Positions 1-5,427 of a stretch of DNA of 6,823 bases are shown here, piece by piece. The DNA is taken from the NCBI GenBank assembly GCA_964627045.1, contig CAZVIK010000206.1:1-6823 (forward strand). Reading direction: 5' to 3'. This DNA comes from CAZVIK01 sp964627045 (GTDB taxonomy: Bacteria > Acidobacteriota > Terriglobia > Bryobacterales > Bryobacteraceae). The notes beneath the pieces are model-generated. The model was not told the DNA's origin. It ran no database searches and saw nothing but the letters and a program-made list of their open reading frames with translations. Numbering within the stretch: position 1 is the first letter of the stretch; each line of letters starts with the position of its first letter. The translations under genes were made by a program, and so were the position numbers.

Positions 1-703
1 GCTCATGCCGGTCCACACGGGAGCCGAGCGCCGCCTTCGAGTCGTTTGTGTGGATCACCCGCACGCGTTCCAGCCCCAGCGCCGATTGCGCCTCGCGCAC
101 CGTGCGCTTCAGCCCCGCCTCGGAGGCCACGTCGTATCCGGCCGCCAGGCAATGCGCCGTGTCCAGGCAGTACCCGATCGCAACGTCCATCTTGGGTTGG
201 GCGGCCTCCCGGATCGCCGCCAGTTCCTCGAACCGGCTGCCGAGCGCCGAACCCGATCCCGCCGTGTTCTCCAGCAGCAGCATCAGGTGCGCGCTGCCCA
301 GACCGTGGGCCGCTTCAACCAGGGACGCGGCCAGTGTCGCAATGCCCTGCTCGATCGTCTGCCCCTTGTAGCTGCCCGGATGCAGCACCAGGTACTCGGC
401 TCCCATCGCCAGGCACCTCTCGATTTCACCCCGGAACGCTCCAACGGACCGCTGGCGCTGCGCCGCGTCGGCCGCCGCCATATTGATCAGGTAGTTATCG
501 TGGACCACCAGCGGCGTCAGGTCCAGCCGTTCGCGCTCGTTTTTGAGGCCCGCCACCGCCTGCGGATCGAGCGGCCCGCTTCTCCACATGCGCGGACTCG
601 CCGAGAAGATCTGGAACGTGTTGGCGCCCAGTTCCGCCGCGCGCCGTGCGGCCTCATCGAGCCCACCGGCAATCGATGTGTGAATTCCGATGCGCAGAGC
701 CAT
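1..703 (-). CDS. nfo: Endonuclease IV (AP endonuclease family 2), C-terminus cut off by window edge
   Basis: Base excision repair enzyme that cuts DNA 5' of abasic sites using a three-zinc centre in a TIM barrel. 234 codons are visible; E. coli Nfo has 285 residues, so about 50 C-terminal residues lie left of base 1. The metal ligands known for the family can be read in order: His68 (VVHDNY), His108 (LVLHPGSY), Glu145 (LLLENT), Asp181 and His184 (CLDTAHCLAAGYD), His218 (VIHTNDS), and Asp231 and His233 (SRVDRHE). The last ligand, a Glu near residue 261 in E. coli, falls outside the window. The signature NDSKAALGSRVDRHE is intact at 220-234. The start at 703-701 is fixed by an in-frame TGA immediately upstream (706-704). 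No good Shine-Dalgarno sequence precedes it. It diverges from the PEP-CTERM gene. Identity is essentially certain. Confidence 0.96.
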   Translation of the reverse strand, partial: MALRIGIHTSIAGGLDEAARRAAELGANTFQIFSASPRMWRSGPLDPQAVAGLKNERERLDLTPLVVHDNYLINMAAADAAQRQRSVGAFRGEIERCLAMGAEYLVLHPGSYKGQTIEQGIATLAASLVEAAHGLGSAHLMLLLENTAGSGSALGSRFEELAAIREAAQPKMDVAIGYCLDTAHCLAAGYDVASEAGLKRTVREAQSALGLERVRVIHTNDSKAALGSRVDRHE

Positions 704-783
704 TCATGTTACCAAAGGCGGCGCGCCTCGATTGATGCGGGAGGGTTCGTCTGCGCACCTTCGGAATGACCACTTGGATGCTC

Positions 784-807
784 GCATACCCCTATGTGAG
801 GGCATGC
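784..807. other. Imperfect inverted repeat in the divergent spacer
   Basis: GCATACCC (784-791) faces GGGCATGC (800-807) across an 8-base spacer; seven of eight positions pair, with one A/C mismatch. It lies between the divergent nfo and PEP-CTERM genes. No T-run follows on either strand, so it does not look like an intrinsic terminator; an operator or a chance palindrome are both possible. The rest of the 278-base spacer holds no convincing gene: the short open frames in it lack a ribosome site and any recognisable protein signal. Confidence 0.2.
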
Positions 808-818
808 AGTATGTGCCG

Positions 819-846
819 TTAACTTTGGTTATCAGGCAAGTAGTAT
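819..846 (+). promoter_or_regulatory. Weak sigma-70-like promoter candidate for the PEP-CTERM gene
   Basis: TTAACT (819-824) and TAGTAT (841-846) each match four of six consensus bases (TTGACA, TATAAT) with a 16-base spacer. This local stretch is AT-richer than its surroundings. If used, it would give a leader of roughly 130 bases before the start at 982, containing the foldable element at 892-933. The matches are weak enough to be chance. Confidence 0.2.
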
Positions 847-891
847 CCAAACGCAGCCTTGTTCAGTACGCAAAGGCCGACTAAAGTACCA

Positions 892-933
892 TTGTCCCCT
901 CCCAACAGGGTATCGCCGTACTGGCGGGGACGA
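892..933 (+). promoter_or_regulatory. Three-way-junction-like RNA element in the 5' leader
   Basis: Three helices can be drawn by eye. An outer helix pairs TTGTCCC (892-898) with GGGACGA (927-933), seven pairs including one G-U. Inside it sit CCC-AACA-GGG (901-910) and CGCC-GTACT-GGCG (914-926). The element ends 35 bases before the Shine-Dalgarno of the PEP-CTERM gene. A competing fold pairs GTACC (886-890) with GGTAT (909-913), which would break the junction, so a switch is conceivable. It matches no RNA family I recognise. GC-rich DNA gives such helices by chance, hence low confidence. Confidence 0.3.
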
Positions 934-968
934 CGCAGGCCATGCTGTTCAAGACACCAAGTGACACC

Positions 969-975
969 GGAAGGG
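969..975 (+). promoter_or_regulatory. Ribosome binding site that decides the PEP-CTERM start
   Basis: GGAAGGG lies six bases before the ATG at 982-984, within a purine run that continues to 980. Together with the signal peptide that begins exactly there, it selects this start over the longer in-frame extension upstream. Confidence 0.75.
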
Positions 976-981
976 AAAGGT

Positions 982-1656
982 ATGCTCAAATTCAACTGGC
1001 GCGCGCTCATGCTCATTGCCACTGCGGCGCTCACCCTCGCGGCCGGCTCCGCCAATGCCGCCTACGTCAGCTATTCCTGCACAGTGATTGCTGGGCCGAC
1101 CGAACTGTCCGGGACGCTTGAATGCCCCCAATATGCGGGCACCGGCACCCTGACCAGCATCGACCTCACCATCAGCGGTGAGATCACCGGCAGCATCACC
1201 CTCACCAACAACGCCGACACCCAACAAACGGTCACCGCCACGACCACCAGCTTGTTCTTCCAGGATCCGCCCCTTTCCGGCGCCTGGACGCCCGCGATGG
1301 GGAGTCCTTTGTTCACGGCGTTGTTCACCACGGGCAGCGTCACGCTCGACCCCAGTGAGACCAGGGAATTTCTGGGACTTCTTGGGACCGGAAGCTGGAG
1401 CGGAGTCTACACGGGCGACTTCAGCGCCTACATCGGCTCGGGCAACGTCGGCGTCCCGATCTACACCGAGACCGCTTTTGCGCTGATTGGCGGCGGTGGC
1501 CAGGTCGGCTCCAACCAAACCACCAACGGCTCGGTAACCGCCACCATCGGTTACACGTTCCGCGAGGGCGACGAAGTGCCCGAACCGCACACCTGGGCTT
1601 TGCTCGCGGGCGGCCGTGTGCTGCTCGGCTTGGCGCGGGTCCGGCGGCGCAGTTAA
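982..1656 (+). CDS. Exported PEP-CTERM sorting-domain protein
   Basis: A 224-residue exported protein. A Sec signal peptide covers residues 1-26 (basic start, hydrophobic core, cleavage likely after SANA). The mature part is rich in Thr, Ser and Gly with alternating beta-strand character (about 30-195) and has two Cys, at 33 and 48. The GTLTSIDLTISGEITGSITL stretch resembles the choice-of-anchor type domains common in PEP-CTERM proteins, but I hold that loosely. The C-terminus has the sorting signal: VPEP at 199-202, a hydrophobic segment at about 204-218, then RVRRRS. In known systems an exosortase cleaves at this signal and the protein goes to the cell surface or exopolysaccharide matrix; no exosortase gene is in the window. 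Odd point: Arg212 interrupts the hydrophobic segment. The gene stands alone, with its own leader and a likely terminator downstream. Molecular function unknown. Confidence 0.88.
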   Translation: MLKFNWRALMLIATAALTLAAGSANAAYVSYSCTVIAGPTELSGTLECPQYAGTGTLTSIDLTISGEITGSITLTNNADTQQTVTATTTSLFFQDPPLSGAWTPAMGSPLFTALFTTGSVTLDPSETREFLGLLGTGSWSGVYTGDFSAYIGSGNVGVPIYTETAFALIGGGGQVGSNQTTNGSVTATIGYTFREGDEVPEPHTWALLAGGRVLLGLARVRRRS

Positions 1657-1742
1657 AGGTCTCGACGGCCGGCGCAGAGCACACCGGCCCACGCGCAGAT
1701 GACGGTTTTCTCCGAACCGCCCACCCTCCCCGGGGCGCGGTT

Positions 1743-1776
1743 GGCAGGAGGCGAGGTTACTCCCTCGCCTCTTGCC
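1743..1776 (+). terminator. Strong GC hairpin, probable terminator after the PEP-CTERM gene
   Basis: A 14-base arm (1743-1756, GGCAGGAGGCGAGG) pairs with 1763-1776 (CCTCGCCTCTTGCC) along its full length, with a single G-U, around the loop TTACTC. It begins 86 bases after the PEP-CTERM stop and ends 125 bases before the next ATG. The U-run of a canonical intrinsic terminator is poor (GTTCT follows), so termination efficiency is uncertain. The rest of the spacer 1657-1901 holds no gene that I can support. Confidence 0.5.
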
Positions 1777-1889
1777 GTTCTGGACCCACCTCCAAGCGCC
1801 GCCACCCGCCCTACGATTACCCCGCCCCAAGGCGACGCTTCCTGCTTGCCGCCGCGCCCTTCCGCCTTCGGCGCGAAGGGCCCCGGCGG

Positions 1890-1895
1890 TAGAAT
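1890..1895 (+). promoter_or_regulatory. -10 box placed for a leaderless transcript
   Basis: TAGAAT differs from TATAAT at one position and ends six bases before the ATG at 1902, which puts the expected transcription start at or next to the A of the start codon. The only purine motif nearby, GAGGT (1896-1900), sits one base from the ATG, too close for normal Shine-Dalgarno pairing. The -35 position (about 1867-1872, TTCGGC) is poor and lies in a hairpin-forming stretch, GCCCTT (1856-1861) against AAGGGC (1876-1881). Confidence 0.45.
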
Positions 1896-1901
1896 GAGGT
1901 C

Positions 1902-2696
1902 ATGCGGGCCGCCGGGATCGCTTTCGCCGTCCTCTTTCTGGCGGCGATCTCCCTTTCGGCCGCCAACATCCGCCTGTATCTGACCGATGGCGGCTACCAC
2001 CTGGTCCGCGAGTACCAAGTCCAGCAGGATCGCGTCCGTTTCTACAGCGTCGAGCGCCGCGACTGGGAAGAGATCCCGCTCGAACTGGTCGACCTCAAGC
2101 GGACCCGGGCCGAGGCCGCTAGCCGGGAAGCCGCCCTGGCCGAGGAAACCAAGCTCGTCGCCGCCGAGGAACAGGCCGAGCGCCAGCAGCGCGCCGAAGC
2201 TTCGCGCGTTCCCTCGGACCCCGGCGTCTACCTGGTCGACGGCGATGCCGTGAAGCCGGTTCCCCAGGCCGTCGCCCGTATCGTCAACAGCCGGGGCCGC
2301 AGCATCCTGCAACGGCTCAGCCCTTACCCGATCGTCACCGGAAAGAACACCATCGAAGTCGAGGGCGAACGCTCCCCCAATGTGGTGGGCAACGCGCAGC
2401 AGGAGTTCTACTTCCGCCTGGCGCTTCCCGAAAAGTTCGCCATCCTCAAGGTCAAGGTCGAGCCCAAGAAGAAGTCCCGCGTCGTCCAAACCTGGCAGAT
2501 CATGCCCGTCAGCGGCGATATCGAAGAGCAGGAGGAGTCCATCCCGATCCTGCACCGCCAGCTGGACGACGGCCTCTATAAGATCTGGCCGGCCGCCCCG
2601 CTCACACCCGGCGAGTACGCCGTCGTCGAGTACTCCGCCGGCCAGCGCAACATCCAGGTCTGGGATTTCTCCTACCGTCCGGCCGGCAAACCCTGA
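1902..2696 (+). CDS. Exported protein of unknown function with a coiled-coil segment
   Basis: 264 residues; I do not recognise the family. A signal peptide covers residues 1-21 (MRAAG start, Ala/Leu/Phe core, likely cleavage near SLSAA). The mature N-terminus (about 22-65) looks like a small beta domain containing YHLVREYQV and FYSVERRDWEEIPLELVD. Residues about 66-101 are Ala/Glu/Arg-rich and probably a helical or coiled-coil linker. Residues about 105-260 alternate hydrophobic strands (EFYFRLALPEKFAILKVKVE, LTPGEYAVVEY, IQVWDFSY), suggesting a beta-sandwich. There is no Cys and no evident catalytic motif. The next in-frame ATG falls at residue 201, so the 1902 start stands despite lacking a usable Shine-Dalgarno; a -10 box beside it suggests a leaderless message. 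It lies 72 bases before the NmrA-like gene on the same strand. That it is a periplasmic or surface protein is inference. Confidence 0.82.
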   Translation: MRAAGIAFAVLFLAAISLSAANIRLYLTDGGYHLVREYQVQQDRVRFYSVERRDWEEIPLELVDLKRTRAEAASREAALAEETKLVAAEEQAERQQRAEASRVPSDPGVYLVDGDAVKPVPQAVARIVNSRGRSILQRLSPYPIVTGKNTIEVEGERSPNVVGNAQQEFYFRLALPEKFAILKVKVEPKKKSRVVQTWQIMPVSGDIEEQEESIPILHRQLDDGLYKIWPAAPLTPGEYAVVEYSAGQRNIQVWDFSYRPAGKP

Positions 2697-2723
2697 CGGT
2701 ACGGAGTTTGCATTCCCCGCCCT

Positions 2724-2746
2724 CCCCTTTGTCATCCAAACAGGGG
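2724..2746. other. Imperfect hairpin between the secreted-protein gene and the NmrA-like gene
   Basis: CCCC-TTTG (2724-2731) faces CAAA-CA-GGGG (2737-2746) across the loop TCATC, eight pairs with a two-base bulge. It lies in the 72-base gap between two genes of the same strand. There is no following T-run, so a terminator role is doubtful. Confidence 0.2.
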
Positions 2747-2759
2747 ACACACTCTGCAT

Positions 2760-2764
2760 GGAGG
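2760..2764 (+). promoter_or_regulatory. Ribosome binding site of the NmrA-like gene
   Basis: GGAGG lies four bases before the ATG at 2769-2771, the clearest Shine-Dalgarno in the window. It confirms that the protein begins with MAAKKIIAV, just before the first beta-strand of the Rossmann fold. Confidence 0.8.
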
Positions 2765-2768
2765 ACGA

Positions 2769-3727
2769 ATGGCGGCAAAAAAGATCATCGCCGTGGTTGG
2801 TGCCACCGGCGCCCAGGGCGGAGGGTTGGCCCGGGCGATTCTCGACGACCAAGCCGGGGCTTTCGCGGTCCGCGCCCTCACGCGCGACGTCAGCTCGGCA
2901 AAGGCGCAGGAGTTGGCCCGCGCCGGGGCCGAGGTGGCGGCCGCCNNNNNNNNNNTCTCGACGATCCCGCCAGCCTTTCGCGCGCCTTCGCGGGCGCCCA
3001 CGCCGCATTCTGCGTGACCTTTTTTTGGGACCACCTCTCCCCGGAGAAGGAGCTCGCCCAGGCCACGGCCATGGCCCACGCGGCGAAAGACGCCGGCCTG
3101 TCGCACGTCATCTGGTCCACGCTCGAGGACACGCGCCGCTGGGTGCCGCTGGGCGACCCCCGCATGCCCACGCTTATGGGCAAGTACAAGGTGCCGCACT
3201 TCGACGCCAAGGGCGAAGCCGACGCCGTCTTCGCAGCGCTCAAACTCCCGGTGACCTATCTGTTGACCTCGTTTTACTGGGACAATCTCATCCACTTCGG
3301 CATGGGACCCCGCAAGGGCCCGGACGGCCGGCTCGCGTTTACCCTGCCGATGGGCGACAAAAAGCTCCCCGGAATCGCCGCCGAAGACATAGGCCGCTGC
3401 GCCTACGGCATCTTCAAGGCCGGTTCCGAGTGGATCGGAAAAACGGCCGGCATCGCCGCCGAGCACCTCACCGGAGCCCAGATGGCGGCTTCGCTTTCCA
3501 AGGCGCTGGGACAACCCGTGGTCCACGACGCCATGACGCCGGAGGCGTTTCGCGCCCTGGGATTCCCCGGAGCCGAAGACCTCGGCAACATGTTCCAGGT
3601 CAAACGGGACTTTGAACGCGAGTTCTGCGGTGCGCGGAATCCGGCGGTCGCCCGGCGCCTGAACCCGCGCCTGCAGACCTTCGATCAGTGGCTCGCAGCC
3701 AACGCCGGCCGGATGCAGATCGGCTAG
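2769..3727 (+). CDS. NmrA/HSCARG-like NAD(P)-binding protein, interrupted by an assembly gap
   Basis: Rossmann-fold protein of the atypical SDR (NmrA) group. The dinucleotide site is GATGAQGGG (residues 11-19), followed by a typical RALTRD element that suits NADP(H). Fifty-nine codons precede the N run and 256 follow it in another frame, about 316 residues if two bases fill the gap; human NMRAL1 has about 300. Downstream segments line up with NMRAL1-type proteins: VIWSTLED, KYKVPHFDAKGEAD, SFYWDNLIHF, LPMGDKKLPGIAAEDIGRC, VVHDAMTPEAFRALGFPGAEDLGNMF and the C-terminal LNPRLQTFDQWL. Relatives act as NADPH sensors or as quinone/isoflavone-type reductases; the substrate here cannot be read from sequence. 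The frame change across the N run is an assembly artefact, not a frameshift mutation. Its stop overlaps the delta-prime stop on the other strand. Confidence 0.9.
2946..2955. other. Assembly gap (10 N) inside the NmrA-like gene
   Basis: Exactly ten N, a placeholder length. The reading frame is 0 modulo 3 before and 2 modulo 3 after, so the true gap must be 2 modulo 3. Filling it with GA would give EVAAADLDDPASL, a natural continuation for this family, so perhaps only two bases are missing. Confidence 0.97.
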
Positions 3728-4746
3728 CCCCGCACCGCCATCACCCAGGCGTCCAACGCGATGTTCTTCTGGATGTTGCGCCGCAGCAACATCAGCAATT
3801 CATCGGTCTGGGCGGCCGCCCGGCGCACCCAGTCGAAGCTGACTTTACCTGCCAGTTGCTCCAGTTCACGCCGGATGTCGGCATTGCGGATCTCGTCGTG
3901 TCCCTCCCGCAATGCCACCACGTCTTCGATCAACCCGTAGAGCACCTTCAGGTAGCTCTCCATCCGGTCGTCTTTCCGGACGGCCACCGCATCGGCGTGC
4001 TCCAGCCAGGCCGAGAACGTGGTCTCGCCCGCCGCGGCCTGCGCCATCGCCAGCATGGCCTTCCGGCGCTTGTCGTACGCCGCCAGGTCGATGGTGGCGG
4101 CCACCCCGGGGCTCCCCGCCGCCAATGCCACGCGCCGTTCCGGGTCGTCCAGATCGCGCCCGGCCGCGAATCGCCGCATCTCCTCGTGTCCTAGCGGCGC
4201 CAGGTACAGCGTCACCGAGCGCGACCGGATCGTCGGCAACAGGTCGTGCGCGTTCTCGGCCGTCAGAACCAGCAGAAGGTGGTCGGGCGGCTCTTCCAGC
4301 GTCTTGAGCAGCGAATTGGCGGCCTGTTCGTTGGCGCGGTCCAGATGATCGATCAGGAACACCCGCCACTTCCCGCGCTGCGGCTTGAACGGAGCGCGCT
4401 CGCGCAGCAGGCGCATCTGCTGGATGCTGATCTGGCGCAACGGCCCATCGGGAGGAAACGTTACGAAATCCGGGTGCGAGGCGAAAAGCAGAGGGTCTTC
4501 ACTGCGCCTCTCGGCCGGCCACTTCTCCCGCTCTTCGATGGCCGCGACGTTGGCGGCCAGGCTTTGGTCGTCGCGCTCGATCAGGTCGCCGTGCCCCAGC
4601 AACGCCGCCGCCAGCCTCCGCGCCAGCGTCGCCTTGCCCACGCCCTCCGGGCCGGCCAGCAACAGCGTCTGCGGCAACCGGTCCTGCCGCACCATGCGCT
4701 CCAGCGCCACCACGATCCGCGCGTTGCCGTGGAAGCCCTCAAACAT
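3724..4746 (-). CDS. holB: DNA polymerase III clamp loader, subunit delta-prime
   Basis: AAA+ protein of the clamp loader that opens the sliding clamp at primer ends. 340 residues, a normal size. An intact P-loop GPEGVGKAT is at 32-40, HPDF at 91-94, the Walker B-like VFLIDHLDR at 129-137, ANSLLKTLEEPP at 143-154 (a hallmark shared by DnaX and delta-prime), and the sensor region LLPTIRSRS at 169-177, where the SRS replaces the usual SRC. The C-terminal helices (about 230-340) fit the collar domain. The protein has no Cys, so the four-Cys zinc module seen in E. coli clamp-loader subunits is absent. AAGAGG (4756-4751) precedes the ATG by four bases. It overlaps tmk by eight bases and is the last gene of the operon. 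A short DnaX-like protein is the alternative; length and position beside tmk favour delta-prime. Confidence 0.93.
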   Translation of the reverse strand: MFEGFHGNARIVVALERMVRQDRLPQTLLLAGPEGVGKATLARRLAAALLGHGDLIERDDQSLAANVAAIEEREKWPAERRSEDPLLFASHPDFVTFPPDGPLRQISIQQMRLLRERAPFKPQRGKWRVFLIDHLDRANEQAANSLLKTLEEPPDHLLLVLTAENAHDLLPTIRSRSVTLYLAPLGHEEMRRFAAGRDLDDPERRVALAAGSPGVAATIDLAAYDKRRKAMLAMAQAAAGETTFSAWLEHADAVAVRKDDRMESYLKVLYGLIEDVVALREGHDEIRNADIRRELEQLAGKVSFDWVRRAAAQTDELLMLLRRNIQKNIALDAWVMAVRG

Positions 4747-5427
4747 GCAGCCTCTTCAGCCTCCGCGAAACCGCCTCCCACACCGCCCCGGCGACGCCCG
4801 CCTCGTCCTGGCGCCCGTCGATCACCGCAAACCGCTGCGGCTCGCGCTTCACCAATTCGGAGTAGGCCTCGCGTACGCTCCTGTGGAACTCGACCTCCTG
4901 ATCGTCCATGCGCGTTTCGGCGACGCCTCCGCCTTCGGCCAGGCTCAGATTGCGGGCCTGCGCGCGCGCCAGGCTGGTCTCCAAATCGATGTCGATCAGC
5001 AACGTCAGGTCCGGCGTCAGCCCTTGGCACGCGATCCGGTCCAGCGCCAGCACGACGTCTGTCCCCAGCCCCCGGCCCACACCCTGGTAGACCAGCGTCG
5101 AATCGGTGAACCGGTCCGACAGCACCACCTGCCCGCGCCGCAGCGCCGGCAAAATCCACTCTTCGACGTTTTGCGCGCGGCAGGCGAAATACAACAGCAG
5201 TTCCGCCGTCGGACAGAGTTCCTGGTTGGCCGCGTCCAGGAGAATACGCCGCACCTGTTTCCCGATCGCCGTCACGCCCGGTTCTTAGGTCTCCAACANN
5301 NNNNNNNNACCTCGTGGCCCGCTTCGCGCAGCCGCGCCGCCAGCCGGTGCATCTGCGTGGTCTTACCGCTGCCGTCGATCCCCTCGAAGGTTAGAAACAG
5401 CCCGCGATGAGCTTCAGTCGTAGACAT
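4739..5427 (-). CDS. tmk: Thymidylate kinase, interrupted by an assembly gap and an adjacent in-frame stop
   Basis: Phosphorylates dTMP to dTDP with ATP, an essential step to dTTP. The N-terminal 39 codons right of the gap carry the P-loop FEGIDGSGKTT (14-24). Left of the gap the frame continues as LET-stop-EPGVTAIG, where the family has TREPGGT, then the DR(F/Y) motif and neighbour TDSTLVYQGVGRGL, and a C-terminal part ending RRLKRLHV. Two bases in the N run would join the halves. The TAA at 5287-5285 and Val codon at 5275-5273 lie within 26 bases of the gap and are most likely contig-end errors; a true nonsense mutation in an essential gene is less likely. The GTG at 5275 should not be taken as the start because the ATP site would be lost. 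The start ATG has AAGAAGG (5443-5437) nine bases upstream. It overlaps the glycosylase gene by 14 bases and holB by 8. Confidence 0.9.
5299..5308. other. Assembly gap (10 N) inside tmk
   Basis: Exactly ten N, the same placeholder length as the other gap. The two halves of tmk join in frame only if the real gap is 2 modulo 3; with two bases the protein reads GHEV-x-LET before the EPG motif, the usual spacing between the first helix and the EPGG loop. Confidence 0.97.

Noticed and set aside
5..769. Plus-strand open frame of about 250 codons opposite nfo
   Set aside because: The minus strand carries all visible zinc ligands of endonuclease IV; the plus-strand product is His/Arg-rich and unlike a protein family.
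833..925. c-di-GMP (GEMM) riboswitch suggested by ACGCAAAG at 868-875 with GGCAA upstream and CTAAAG downstream
   Set aside because: The GNRA-capped hairpin expected between GGCAA and ACGCAAAG is missing (28 unpaired-looking bases instead), and the 3' part that should pair to close the element is not present. A covariance search with the Rfam model would settle it.
859..981. In-frame upstream extension of the PEP-CTERM gene from a TTG codon
   Set aside because: The added 41 residues are Arg/Pro/Ser-rich and would bury the signal peptide. The ribosome site at 969-975 and the signal sequence both point to 982.
2729..2757. Promoter for the NmrA-like gene with TTGTCA as -35
   Set aside because: No acceptable -10 sequence is found 16-18 bases downstream; the gene may be read from the promoter of the upstream secreted protein.
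1653..3008. Long open frame on the minus strand (about 450 codons) opposite the secreted protein and NmrA-like genes
   Set aside because: It runs through the N gap, is low-complexity Gly/Arg/Asp-rich, and is antisense to two better supported genes; such frames are usual in high-GC DNA.
2769..3017. Short 82-residue protein ending soon after the first N run
   Set aside because: It is only the front of the NmrA-like gene read through the placeholder gap in the wrong frame.
4246..5410. Long plus-strand open frames opposite tmk and holB
   Set aside because: They lie antisense to genes with clear catalytic motifs, have Arg/Pro-rich composition and no ribosome sites.
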